Source: Struthio camelus
Lineage: Eukaryota; Chordata; Aves; Struthioniformes; Struthionidae
Assembly (NCBI RefSeq): GCF_040807025.1
Contig: NC_090946.1
Coordinates: 3,762,001 to 3,826,000 of the forward strand
Direction of reading: 5' to 3'
Length of the DNA stretch: 64,000 nt
The notes beneath the pieces are model-generated. The model made no database searches. It saw only the letters and a list, made by a program, of their open reading frames with translations, and was not told where the DNA came from. The translations under genes and the position numbers were made by a program. Shown here one piece after another: positions 32,965-43,762 of the stretch. Within the stretch, counting starts at the first letter, position 1, and the number at the start of each line of letters is the position of its first letter.

Positions 32965-35006
32965 TCAGTAGGTGCTGAAGACGGCCTGGATGTGCTCCCC
33001 GTCCCGCGGCTCGTAGGCGTCGACGCCTGGGCAAGGGCACGGCGTGAGGCGGCGGCACGGCGGGCCCCCCGCCCCGGCCCCGGCCCCAGCCCCCCACCTT
33101 GGTCCAGGGCGTCCTTGCCGCTCAGCAGCCGCCAGTAGGTCTTGTCGGCGGCGCTGGCGGCCAGGCCGTGGATGGAGACCACCATGGCGCCCCAGGACGT
33201 CGCCTCGGTCTGGAAGCTGCCGCGGAGAGGCAGCGGAGGGAGGGCGGCTCGGAGGGGGTGTCCCCCCCCCAACTGCCGCCGGCTGCCCCCTCCGGCCGCG
33301 GGGCCTCACCTGAAGCGAGCGGGGTCCTGCTCCTGGGCCGCCCGCAGCACGGCCAGCAGCACGGAGCCGGCGGGGACCTGCACCCGGGTGGTGTAGTTGA
33401 AGTGGGCTCCCCGCAGCTCGTTGACGACGGAGTAATACACCGTGATGAGGGAGGCTGCGAGGGGTGGGTTGGGCGCCTCGTTAGTTCGGGAAGAGCCTGT
33501 CGGCGTGGAGCGTGGCAGGGATGGGGCCGAGGGTTGTCACCCCCACCCCTTGGTGGGGACACCATGGTGGACATCACGGGGGGCGGGGAACACCCAACCT
33601 CGGTCAGCCCTGGCCGTGCGCCCTCGAGCTGGGGACCGCGTGGTGCTCGTGGCGGCGGTGGCGGCAGCGGTGGCGGTGGTGGCGGCGGCAGCAGCAGCGG
33701 CGCAGTCCAGGCCGGCGGCATCCAGGTACGTCCTGCCCAGCAGGGCGGGCAGCACCTGGGCGATGGCCACGGGCTGCTGGAATTGGTGCTGGAGCACCAC
33801 CGAGAAGGCCTGGGCGCAGTCCCACTCCCGGGGGGCATAAAATGCTGCCGTGGCGGTGAGTGCCTGCGGGGGGCAAGCGTGAGGGGCTGCGGGGGCGCGG
33901 GTGGCTGGGCCGCCCCTGGCGCGGCCAGCTCCCCCCTACCTGCAGGGCTAGCCCCATGCTGTAGATGTTCCCGATCAAGCCGTTCCCCTGCTCCTGCTCA
34001 TCCAGGAAGGTGTTGGCCACCTCCGTCACCGCGTCCCGGAGAAGGTCCCGCACCTCGCTGAGGCCCGCCGCGGCCGCCTGGCCGTAGGCGCAAGTCAGCG
34101 CCAGCGCTGCCACAGCGCGGGTGTCTGCAAGGCCCTGGCATCAGCCGGCTGCCCCACGGCCGGGGGACGGAGGAGGTCGTGGGGCTGGCGAAGCGTCTTA
34201 CCCACGGAGAGCCCGCTCTGGGGGCTCAGCACCTCCTTGGCCAGGATGACGGCAGCCACCTCGTAGCTACCCGTCCCCTCCAGGCACAGTGCCAGGACAT
34301 CCAGGCTGACCTGGTAAAACGTGGTCTGCGGCGTGTCCTCGACCTCTGCAAAGCAGCGGGGCGCCGTGAGCCAGCGGCAAGGGGGACGCAGCGCCCCAGG
34401 AGGGCTCATGGCCATCCCCTCCCTGCCGTACCGAGGTAGGCCACCTCCTTGTCCGTCTTCTCCTGCAGCAGGCGGAGCAGGTCGACGGTGTGCCCCAGGG
34501 CCTGGACCTGCCGGGGGCTCTGGCAGGAGGAGAGGAAGGCGAGCGTGTACAGCGCCAGCTCCCCCGACGTCATATCTGCGGGGACAGAGAGCAGCCGGCA
34601 GTGCGGGCCCCAGGGACGCGGCCGAGGTGGGCACCCCCGGGCCCCCACCTACCCTTTGGGGCCCTCTCCACCGCTGCCTCCTTTAGCTGCTGGAGCAGCA
34701 GCTTGCAGCTGCTGCTGTCAGCGGCCCCGGCCAGGTTCAGCGCCAGCAGGACGCTGGGGTCGGGTGGCTCGTCCACGCCGGCAGAGCCCTCCAGGCGCTG
34801 CAGCATCCGGGAGACGGCGTCGTGCGGCGCAGCTGGAAGGAGCACGGTCGGACACCCCACAGGACGTCACCGGCAGAGCCCCGCGGGCTGCCCCGGCAGG
34901 TCCCGCGGCGGGACTGACACTCACCGCAACCGTCCGCGGCGGCGGGCGGCACCCAGCTGCCCGCCAGCCCCAGCAGGGCAACGACACCGAGGGCCGCGCA
35001 GAGCAT
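32965..35006 (-). CDS. CBLIF: Cobalamin-binding intrinsic factor/transcobalamin-1-like
   Basis: Secreted vitamin B12 carrier. Coding exons: 35006-34925, 34832-34653, 34575-34432, 34345-34202, 34124-33940, 33863 to about 33599, 33454-33310, 33216-33098, 33026-32965. With the 33599 donor the frame sums to 441 aa (human CBLIF 417, TCN1 433). A signal peptide (MLCAALGVVALLGLAGSW) precedes the alpha/alpha-barrel repeats (GELALYTLAFLSSC, SLDVLALCLEG, AVAALALTCAYG, NGLIGNIYSMGLALQ) and the C-terminal beta domain (SLITVYYSVVNELRG, ATSWGAMVVSIHG, KTYWRLLSG). The linker between the domains is an Ala/Thr-rich run coded by GCC/ACC triplets. The donor of the sixth exon is unclear: 33599, 33578 and 33563 all fit the phase. 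Choice between CBLIF and TCN1 rests on position next to MRPL16. Confidence 0.88.
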
Positions 35007-35204
35007 CCTCTGGTCCGGGGGGGGGGGGTCCTGGCCTCTCCGGGCGTCCTCCCTGCTCTGAGTCGCTGACAGGACGGTGGCCGTGCCCGTCTCCGTCCGC
35101 CTGCCCCGAAGCCGCTGTCCCCGTGCCGCCCAGCACCAGCTGCTTATCTACGTGCCTGGCACGGGCGCTCAAGGGTGACTTTGAGCACTCCACCTGAGGC
35201 TTAC

Positions 35205-35308
35205 CTGCATGGCCAGTCCTGTGCTGCAGGCATTGCCAAGGAACCCTTTGTCACTGTGAGCAAGGATCTTCTCCCGTGGGCTCTTTGCATTTCCCTTGAG
35301 GATCCCCT
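35205..35308 (-). pseudogene. Relic exon of a second intrinsic-factor/transcobalamin gene
   Basis: One 104-bp exon with a good acceptor (TTTTCCTTACAG) and donor (CAG/GTAAGCC) encodes KILAHSDKGFLGNACSTGLAMQ-like residues, matching the end of the fifth exon of the neighbouring gene (NGLIGNIYSMGLALQ) and human CBLIF (KKGFVGNIYSTGLAMQ). Phase in and out equals that of the neighbour's exon 5, but it is about 80 nt shorter. No partner exons are visible within the 600 bp between the two flanking start codons, so it is most likely a leftover of a deleted tandem copy. Confidence 0.75.
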
Positions 35309-35608
35309 CTGTAAGGAAAAGTGGCCTGCTGTTGTAGAGGCAGGTTTGGCAGGGGGACAGAAATGCAGGGTTGGTGCAGAAAGCCACCAGTGCATGTTTG
35401 TGCATGCACGCACATGCATGCAGCATCCCCCCCCTCCCCAGGGCAGGGCCCTGACTTACCCCCCCGGGAGGAGCAGGGCTCTGCGGGATGGGTCCCAGCT
35501 GGGTGCAGGCTTGCAGGGGCTCCCATTGGGAGAGCTGTGGCCACCTGACTGCGGCCCCAGGTGTAAAAGCAGTTGGGGGAGGGCTGCTCATCTTCCTCTT
35601 TGCTCACG

Positions 35609-38275
35609 ATGAAGGTTCTGGGGAGGAGGTGGCTGCTCCTCCTTCTTGCTAGTGCTTGGGCCCAAAATGCCCTGGGTAAGGGGCTGGGGAGGGGCTGATC
35701 GTTGGGGGTGAGAGGGGGGTGCTGGGGCAGCAGTCCTGTGCTGGCTGACCAGCTGGCTGGGTCCCTCTGCCCTGGGCAGGGCTGTTTGCAGCAGGGCTGC
35801 AGGTGTGGGATGTGGTGCTGGGGAGGCTGAGCACTGACTCTCCCTGTCCTGGGCTGGTGGTGCTGAGTCCAGCAGTGCCCATCCTGCCTGTTTCAGCCTC
35901 CCCGAGCCCCACTCCTGGCCCTGCGGCAGTCACAATGGCACGTGGTGGCTCACAGCTCAGTGGCACGGTGCTGCCTGCCCTCCTGGGCAGCAGCGAGCTG
36001 AGGCTGGGGGCTGGCTGCCTGGTGACTGCCATCAATGGAGACCGGCACCCACTGGAGCACCCTGCCATGGAGGTGAGATGCCTGGGGAGGGTGTCCCTGC
36101 AGAGCTGGTGTGGGGTGGGCACGGGGCTATGTTTAAGAGGATAAACAGGGGGAATAGGCTCGGGGCACCCTGGGTTGGAAGCAGGGAAGGAAACTGTGGG
36201 ACTGGCCCTTTTGGGTCCCTGACAGCTGGGCTGCTGGTGCCAGCTGTTCCAAGCACCCGGTGGGATTACCTTCCCCTCTGCACATACCCGAAAAAGCATT
36301 TGCTGATTAGCCTGAGCGGAAATGCTAGCTTTCCTCATAACTGGGTGGTGAGCAGGGGTGCTGTTATCGATTCCCCTGAGATCTGGCACTGGCCTGGAGC
36401 TTTTGGGCTCTCAGGCAGGTGATGCTGCTCCTGATGGGGTTGCTGGGGACCTCCTGGGGCTGGGGAGATGGGTGGCCTGGGGACCTGCTCGCTGCTGGGG
36501 CAGCATCCCTGCAGGGGCTCTCGTCCGCTTGCTCTCCCTAGCTCTTCCCGGACCGTGACGCCCGCGCCAGCCCTGTCTCCCTCCCTGTGGACTGCCCCTA
36601 CCCCAGGTGAGGGGACGCCCGGGACCCTGGGTGCCAAGCCTGCTGGCCTGCACAGGGAGGGTGCATCCGATCGGCACCCGGGAGCCCCGCAGTGGATGCT
36701 CAAGGGTGCTCTGTGTTGCAGGAGGGATGTGTCTTCTGGGACCAGCCAGCCCACCTGGGTGCCCTTGGTCTCCACTGTGTCCAAGCACAGACGCCTGCGC
36801 TTCGCCCTGGAGTTGTATGACAGTGAGTGGCCAAGACCTCCCCCTCGCCCCGCAGCAGTGCGGGAACCAGGGCAGGATGGTCCTGTGGGTGGGCAGCACG
36901 TGGGGCAGCCACCGCCGCCTGCCCCCCAGGTGCCTGGTCCTCCCGCCTGCGCCAGCCCACGTATTCCCGGGGTGACCTGATCCACGTTGAGGCCTCGGTG
37001 CGCGCCGGCCCCCGCCTGCCCTTGCGCGTCTTCGTGGACGAGTGTGTGGCCAGCCCCAGCGTGGCCTCGCCGGTCATGTACCCGATCATCGCAGACAACG
37101 GGTGAGGGCCGGGGCTGGGTAGCGCGGCCGTGGCTCCAGGGGGGTCTCTGCTGCCCCCACATCGCTGCAGAGCTGGGCTCACCCCCTGCCTCCCCGTCCC
37201 TCCAGGTGCTTGGTGGATGGGCAGCTCGGGCGCTCCCGCTTCCTCTCCCCACGGCGCGGCCGCTCCCTGCGCTTCCAGCTGGACACCTTTGTCTTCCCGA
37301 ACGCCTCCAGCAGCCAGGTCGGTGCCGCAGGGTGATGTCCGCTTGCCAGCACGGGGACGGGATGCCCTGTCCCCAGAGGAGAGATGTGGGGTGGCCTCTT
37401 GCTGAGGTGCATTGGGGCCTTTCCTGGTCCCAGCAGTGGTCCAGGAGGATGCCTGTCCCTGCAGATCTACCTCCGCTGTCACCTGAAGGCCGTAGCACAC
37501 AAGGCTGGCGGCGAGTCCAGCAGAGCCTGCTCGTATGACCGCGACACAGCCACCTGGCACTCCCCGGATGGGGCCAACTGCTCGTGTTGCGGCGCTCCAG
37601 CCGGCTGCGGGGGCCGGCGGCAGCGCCGGGGGGCTGGTGGCAGAGGTGAGAGCCGTGCCTGGGGCCAGGAGCCCTTCTGTGGGCATGCCTAGGCCCCATG
37701 GGGGGGGGGCATGGCCAGCCTGGCCCACGCTGCAGCATCTGGCGGGTTTCCCCTTGCAGGGCTCCTGGGGGAAACCAGCGCCCACCTCGGCCCCCTGCGG
37801 CTGCTCCTGGCTTGGCCCAGTTCGTCACCAGAGCCAAGCACGTCGCCGGAGCCGGGCACGCCACTGCTGCGCCGCCCCTCGGCCCCCGTGGTCAGAGGGG
37901 AGAGGAGGGACTCGGGTGAGTGCGAGCACCCCCTGGGGCACCCGCTGCCCTGAACCAGGGGATGCCCTGAGCCCCCCTGCACAGCCCCCCTGGCATGGGG
38001 GAGACGCTGTTTTCTGGTCGCCCTCACGGCCCCGCACTGCTATGTCTCCTGCAGGGCTGGCTCTCCCGGCGCCCGGCCCCACGCTGGCCATGGTGGCCAT
38101 GGGCTCCATCCTGGCTGCCGTGGGCATGCTGGGCTGCTACTGCTCCGTGAGGCGCGGGCGCCAGGAGGGTGCTCCCGATGAGCTCCATGGCATGGCCATG
38201 GCACCCACCACATCTGGCCCTGGGAACGCTGAGCCGGGGGCGCCTGCTGCTCCCGGAAACCCCAGCATGGTGTGA
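35609..38275 (+). CDS. ZP3-like zona pellucida protein, short ZP-N half
   Basis: Predicted egg-coat glycoprotein, 455 aa. Exons: 35609-35675, 35780-36072, 36542-36606, 36722-36822, 36930-37101, 37206-37317, 37465-37645, 37760-37915, 38055-38275. Exon 1 is a signal peptide (MKVLGRRWLLLLLASAWA). The ZP-C half is clearly ZP3 type: VDCPYPRR, TWVPLVSTVS, PLRVFVDECVASPS, NGCLVDG, LDTFVFPNASSSQIYLRCHLKAV and a CSCCGAPAGC cluster. A furin-type site RRQRR follows, then a membrane anchor (MVAMGSILAAVGMLGCYC) and a short tail. The ZP-N half is reduced: the region corresponding to the human ZP3 stretch around LHECG is absent, and the first Cys of the domain is replaced. It diverges from the CBLIF-like gene. 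Confidence 0.85.
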
Positions 38276-38290
38276 GCCTCCCGTTTTAGC

Positions 38291-38296
38291 AATAAA
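38291..38296 (+). terminator. ZP3-like poly(A) signal AATAAA
   Basis: Hexamer 15 bp after the stop codon, implying a very short 3' UTR. Very short 3' UTRs are also typical of egg-coat ZP genes. Confidence 0.8.
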
Positions 38297-40170
38297 CCAG
38301 TGGAACGAAGGACGTGTCCGGCTGTGTGCATGAAGGGGTGGTGGGCGAGCAGGGAGGAAGGGAGGGGGGTGAAGCATGATCCCAAGGGGCTTCCCTGGTT
38401 CCCAGTGTCCCTGCGCATGGGTGGGAACTAAGCTGGTTTGTACCTGTCTTAATGCCGCTCTGTCTGGGTTATTTGCAACACCACCCCTTCCCGAACGCCG
38501 TGCATGGCTGCAGCCCCTCATCCTGAAGGGAAGGGTGGCTGGGGAAGAGGCCCAGGGAAGGATGGAGGGAGTGCTGGGAGCTGCTTGCAGGGCTGCAGGT
38601 GGGCTGGGAAGCTGCAAGAGGGGGACAAGCGGAGCAGCTGGAGAGGGCTGATGTCTGGTGTGGGAGCTCCTGGGTTGTCTTGGCATGTGGCTCTGTCGGA
38701 TGCCTCCAACGCGGTCCTGGGGCTATTCATAAAAAACCTCTTTCCTCCCTCCCCTTCTCCTCGGGGCTGGGCCACCAGCTGCAAGGGCGGCTCTGCTGCT
38801 GGTGCCACGTGTTGCCTTGCTTTATCAGCATCTTGCTGCAGGGCTGTGGGTGCAGTGTTGCCTCTGGGGCAATATCGCCTGGCCCTGGTTGGTGTGCTGC
38901 TGTTTAATTGTTCACTTCTTTTATTTGTTTTCTCCCTGGCTGGAGCACTTGACTTGATAACACCAAACCCAGATAATGCACCAAGTGCTACGGGGCCAAG
39001 AGCAGAGCCTGGGTGAGGGCAGTGGAGCTGCCCCAGTGGCAGCAGCTGGGGAACAGCTGCCGGGAGCCTGCTTCGCCCAAGGGAGCTTGGCTGAGAGGAG
39101 AACAGGTCATTGCCTATAAACACACTGGTGCAGTGCGACATCGGAGGGGGGAACGTTTTTCTTCCTCTTGTATTTCAGAGGTTTTGTATCTCCCCCTGCC
39201 AAAGGAAGGGTCCTGGGCTGGACCAAGGACCTCCAAGGAAAGGTTTGCTTTTTAACAGAGGGAAAAGGTTGGCTTTTAATGGCAAAAAAGACAGACAAGA
39301 CCAGAAGCATCCCAAGGAAGTGCCTTTTCTCCAAGGCCACATCCTTTAGCCACCCCAGCTGGCCTTGGCAAACACTGCAGCTGCTCAAACCAGAGTTAAT
39401 AATTCAGCACCCGTTTCTGGCTCAGCTCCTTTTTCTGTTTAACCATAATGAGGAGGAAATAGCAGAGACCAAGGTGGGGTTCATCTCTGCTAGCTTCCCA
39501 TGGCCCAGCTGGAAATCGCTTCCCTCTGTACCTAGCAGACCTATTTGTCTCCCTGGGGTGCGATTCAGCCAGTGTTTGGTGATGGCAGTGAATCCCCTCA
39601 GCCCGTATCCATTTCTTCCCACTTACTATTGAGGACGTGCAAGCAACTGCCTAGGAGTTAGAGCTCTCTGCTGAAAGGCAGGTGGCACTGCTGTGGCACT
39701 GGGACGCGCACCCTGCTGCTTGCAGGGTTTCTCTCCCCAGCTATTTTTGCACAAGGGTGTTTCTGCACGTGGGACAAGAGGGGTGAGGGGGCTCCTGTGC
39801 ACAGCTGTGCTTGGACTTGCTAGCGGCATGTCTGTCTCCTGGTTTGCTGGGTCCCCTCTGCCACAGAGGGAGCAGCTCCTGTGCAGGCAGAGTACCTGCT
39901 TGTTTACCCCCTGCCAGGCTCCTTTGCTTGCTCCTTATTTGATTCTACGAAGCAAAGCTTTCATTTCTGCTTTTCTCAGAAAACACGTGACCTACCTCCC
40001 AGCACAGCCCCGGCTGGCAGTGGGGGGATCTCCCTGCGCTTGCTCCCAGCCCCTTTTTGGTCCCATCCCCTGGATCAGTCCCTGTTCTGGCAGCTTGGCT
40101 CCCACCACGCGCCCTGCTTTTGCAGGCCCCAGAGCAGAGGTGAGGGTGAGACAGCCTGTTTGCAGCTTGG
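38297..40170. other. Intergenic region, ZP3-like to MS4A gene A
   Basis: No convincing exon was found. It may hold non-coding first exons or the promoter of the following MS4A gene. Open frames here lack splice-site and family support. Confidence 0.5.
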
Positions 40171-42346
40171 ATGCCGCTCACCACCTACCCAGTCACCCCT
40201 TGGAGTGGCCCACAGCCAGCCCAGGCTGGGCGCACCGCGTCGGCCAAGTGCTGGGTAATGGGGGTAAGTCATGGCGGGCCAGTTGCCTTCCCCCGGCATT
40301 GCTAGCCCCTGTAGGCAACCCATATCCTTTAAGGGGCTGCTCATGTGCCTCTTAGCCCAGCATGGAAGGCTTTGGCCAGGCCTGAGGCTTATGGCTGTTG
40401 TGGTTGTGCTCATCCCCTTTGGGTGTTTCCTTCCATGCAGGTGGTACAGTTCTTCATCGGGCTCGTGCTCCTCGGGCTTGGTGGCACCTTGTTCTTTGCT
40501 TCCAGCAACTACAACTTATGCATTGCCTACTGGTACCCGCTCTGGGGGGCTGCGCTGGTAAGTAGGAAACTGGGAAGGCTTTGCTGGAGGAACTGGGGAG
40601 GCAAGACTTTGGCACATATTCTTCTCTTCCTTCCAGTATGTCATCTCTGGCTATTACAACTCTTCCATTGCTACAGATTCTTCAAGATGTCTGGTGAGTG
40701 GGAGAGGGGTGGAGGTCTCTGCCTGCTCCAGTAACCCCAGGGCAGTGGCTGTTCCCCTCCCCAAAGGGCCCCTCTGAGTCCCAGCTGGGGCCCCTCAGAG
40801 GTGGGAAGAGGTTAGAGCTGCATGACAAGGCCAGAGCCTAGACTAACTCCGGCTCGGTCTCAACCAAACTGCTAGTGTTGGCATGGCTAACCCTGCCTCT
40901 GCCCCTCTAGGTGTCCTGCAGTGCTGTTTCCAGCTGCCTCAGCTTCTTTGCCTCACTGATAGGAACTGTGCTTCTGGCCCGGGACCTGGTGAAGGTTTCC
41001 TTCCTCTACCCGCTCCCAGGCAGCTCTACGGTGTTCCTGTACTGCGAGAGGAGCCACCTCCCGGCTGAGCACTGTCGCAGGTTCCTGACCTATGAGCTGG
41101 TGAGCTGGCGCGTGCTGGCAGGATGGGCAGGGGAGCCAGTGTGCAGGTGCAGACAACACTGGGGCCAAGCTAGTGATGCAGTCCCCTGTTGTCCCCACTG
41201 AGAGCGGGGCTGGCAGCATTTGGGCTCCCCAGGATTGCTTAACCCCCTACCCCGGGACAGGCTGGGGGCTGACCTGCTGAGAGCAGCTCTGCAGAGAAGG
41301 ACCTGGGAGTTAACAAGTTGACCATGAGTCAGCAATGTGCCCTTGTGGCCAAGAAGGCCAATGGCATCCTGGGCTGCATTAGGCAAGGCATTGTCAGGGA
41401 GGTGATCCTGCCCTTCTACTCAGCCCTGGTAAGGCCATGTCTGGGGTGCTGTGTGCTGTTCTGGACTCCCTAATACAAGAGAGACACGGAGCTCCTGGAG
41501 TGAGTCCAGCAAAGGGCTCCTAAGATGATGAAGGGACTGGGGCATCTCTCATCTGAGGAAAGGCTGGGAGAGCTGGGCCTGTTCAGCCTGGAGAGAAGAC
41601 AGAGAGAGGATCTGATAAGTATCTGAGTATAAGTGTATAAGTATCTGAGGGAAGGGCGTCAAGAGGATGGGGCCAGACTCTTCAGCAGTGTTCAGTGATA
41701 GGATGAGAGGCAACGGGCGCAAACTGAAACACAGGAAGGTCTGTCTGAACATAATGAAAAATTTTTTCCTGTGAGGGTGACTGAGCACTGGAGCAGGTTG
41801 CCCAGAAAGGTTGTGGCATCTCCATCCTTGGAGATGATCAAAAGCCATCTGGATGTGGTCCTGGGTGACCTGCTGTAGGTGACCCAGCTTGAGCAGGGGG
41901 TTGGACTAGAGGAACTCCAGAGGTCCCTGCCAAGCTCAACTGTTCTGTGACTGTCTCCTTCCTGTCGTCTTTGCACAGGGGTTGCTGTTGCTGATGATTA
42001 TCTTCACTGTTTTTGAGATGACTATCTCTTCCATCATGTTCAGCTACAGCCTGGTAAGGATGCCTGCTCTGTCCCTAGCAGCTAGAGGCAGCACCCATCG
42101 GGGGGAGAGGAGGGCTGTGTGTGTGTGTGTGTGTGGCGGCAAGGGGGGCAGCAGGGACTAACATCCTCCTGGCTCTCGATGCAGAAAGACAGAAGCTTGG
42201 ACCATCAGCCCACGCAGCAGGCTTTCCCATTGCTGGAAGCTTGGCCTCAGCAAGATGTGGCTGGGACCAGTCCCTTTCAGCTGTCCTATGGGCTCCCGCC
42301 ACCATACACCAAAGAAAACTTCCCCTCAGAGCACCAGGACGTTTGA
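40171..42346 (+). CDS. MS4A-family tetraspan protein (gene A)
   Basis: Four-pass membrane protein of the MS4A/CD20 family, 230 aa. Exons: 40171-40263, 40441-40557, 40637-40693, 40911-41099, 41979-42053, 42185-42346, all phase 0. The first coding exon is short ([13 protein letters not shown]... to SAKCWVMG) and was found by the family rule that this exon ends in a V-M/L-G motif directly before TM1. TM1: [21 protein letters not shown]2: [18 protein letters not shown]3: [15 protein letters not shown]. An unusually long Cys-containing loop ([17 protein letters not shown]) precedes TM4: [21 protein letters not shown]. The tail is Pro/Gln-rich and ends [16 protein letters not shown]. The exact mammalian orthologue is not recognised. 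A CR1 LINE lies in the intron before the TM4 exon. No poly(A) hexamer was seen close by. Confidence 0.85.
41290..41955 (+). mobile_element. CR1 LINE fragment, sense, 3' end retained
   Basis: Matches the 3' part of avian CR1: a reverse-transcriptase end region (AATGGCATCCTGGGCTGCAT, TACTCAGCCCTGGTAAGGCC) and the 3' terminal signature GGTTGGACTAGAGGAACTCC. The 5' part is missing, as is usual for CR1. It lies in MS4A gene A, in the intron before the TM4 exon, and its end is about 25 bp from the splice acceptor at 41978. Confidence 0.9.
42117..42134. repeat. Short (TG)n microsatellite
   Basis: Nine TG dinucleotides in the last intron of MS4A gene A, about 50 bp before the final exon. Confidence 0.8.
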
Positions 42347-43762
42347 TTTCCCCGGTGTTTTCAGGAGCATGCTGGAATGCAGATGAACCCTTTCTGCTCA
42401 CCTCAATACCTGCAACACCTGATGAGGATGAATGTGGCTCCTCCTGGCTCTCAAGGATAGAGATCGGGTGGGCATTGGTGACCCACCACCTGCTTTTGCG
42501 TTAGCCTCTTCTCTGGGGGGTTGCAAACCTGAGCCAATGGGGGAAGAAGGGACCTGAAAACACAGGGTTTTCTCACGTGTGTCCTGAGTCCTGGAAGCCA
42601 CTGGGATAGGAGGCAGTGAATTGAAAGGGAGGTACCACGCTCATGAGCCAGAGGATGGAGCACAATCGTGCTGGATGTAGCGCCCTTCTTGCCTGCCTGA
42701 TGCTGTTCCCACTACTTGCATAGTTTTCCTCTTGGGCTGCAAATTTTCTGAGCTTGGTCCTACTGCTATCTCTGCATGAACTCTGTGGAACACCTGAGAG
42801 TGTGGAAATTTTTTTTCCCCCCCTATCTTAAACTGTGGTGCTCTCTTGAGTAGATGTGTCCTTGCCTGGCTGGGCAGGAACGCCCTCAAAGAAATAGCTC
42901 CCCTGGGCTGGCTCCCCAACAGCAGGCCTGGCAGCCTTGGGCTGGAGCTTGAGCTCGGCTGGTGCAATGTGACTGCTAGACTCATTTGGTCTGGTTCCCA
43001 ATCCCTCCCCTTGCCCTCCAAGCTGCAGAGACCTGATAAGATAAAGAGAAGTTAAAGGAGGAGAGGTGGGTGGGCATCGGTGCTGCTGTGGGCTCCTGGC
43101 ACTAGTCCCTGGGGCTGGGCAGGATCTGCTCTGACTCCCATGTGGGAGCTTCCCCAGCTTTGCCCCAGTAGCCTCTTCCCAGCTTGCCTATGCCAGGGTA
43201 AGGAGCAGGGTTGCTGCCAGTAGCACTTGAGTGTGCTGGGTAGCAGGACTGATAAAGCTGTAAGACAGCTCTGTGGCACCACCAGGGAAATTTGGACCCT
43301 CTCCCTGGCCAAAAAGCCCCAAATCCTAGGATCCAAGGGGAAGCTGCACCCTCCCCCAGCCCCAAATGCTGCCCGCCGGGCTGGCGAAGGAGCTGAGTGG
43401 CTGGAGCTGCTCTCTGCAGCCTCCCCCTGCCTCACCAAGTGCTGCGAGCTCCTCAGGGAAGACTTATTTCTGTGCCTAATGGCTTTGATGGATCTTTCTT
43501 CCAGGAACTTGCTGTGGTGCTTTGCTCTCCCGCCCCTGCTTCTTTTGAGCCCCTGTAAACATTTTATCTTGCTGGGCCAGTTTCAAGGGGAGGTGGGGAC
43601 AGTTCTCGGCTAGACTTAGCTCAGCCAAGGGAGGTGCCCCCCATCCCTAGGGCTGTGGGTCGCTGCCTTCTCCGCTCCCCAGGGCGTTTCACAGGGGAGG
43701 TGGAGAGCCCTGGGGCAGGGGGTATTTCTCAGAGCACCTGAGCAGTGGGGCCGGATGGGGGT
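42347..43762. other. Gene A 3' flank and intergenic DNA
   Basis: Probably includes the gene A 3' UTR, but no AATAAA was found. No exon recognised. Confidence 0.5.

Noticed and set aside
31579-33138. 519-codon plus-strand open frame antisense to MRPL16
   Set aside because: GC-rich antisense shadow covering MRPL16 exons and the promoter; no domain, no splice logic and a biased Pro/Arg/Gly composition.
35452-35600. An upstream partner exon for the relic transcobalamin exon
   Set aside because: The minus-strand segment reading CFYTWGRSQVATALPMG shows no convincing match to any intrinsic-factor exon and lies in the wrong order for its closest lookalike.
36335-37864. 509-codon minus-strand open frame opposite the ZP3-like gene
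   Set aside because: It overlaps six spliced ZP exons in antisense; the plus-strand exons have conserved ZP3 motifs and consistent phases.
38504-39016. Hydrophobic frame LALVGVLLFNCSLLLFVF as a possible membrane-protein exon
   Set aside because: No flanking splice sites in phase and no family resemblance; a T-rich stretch gives hydrophobic codons by chance.
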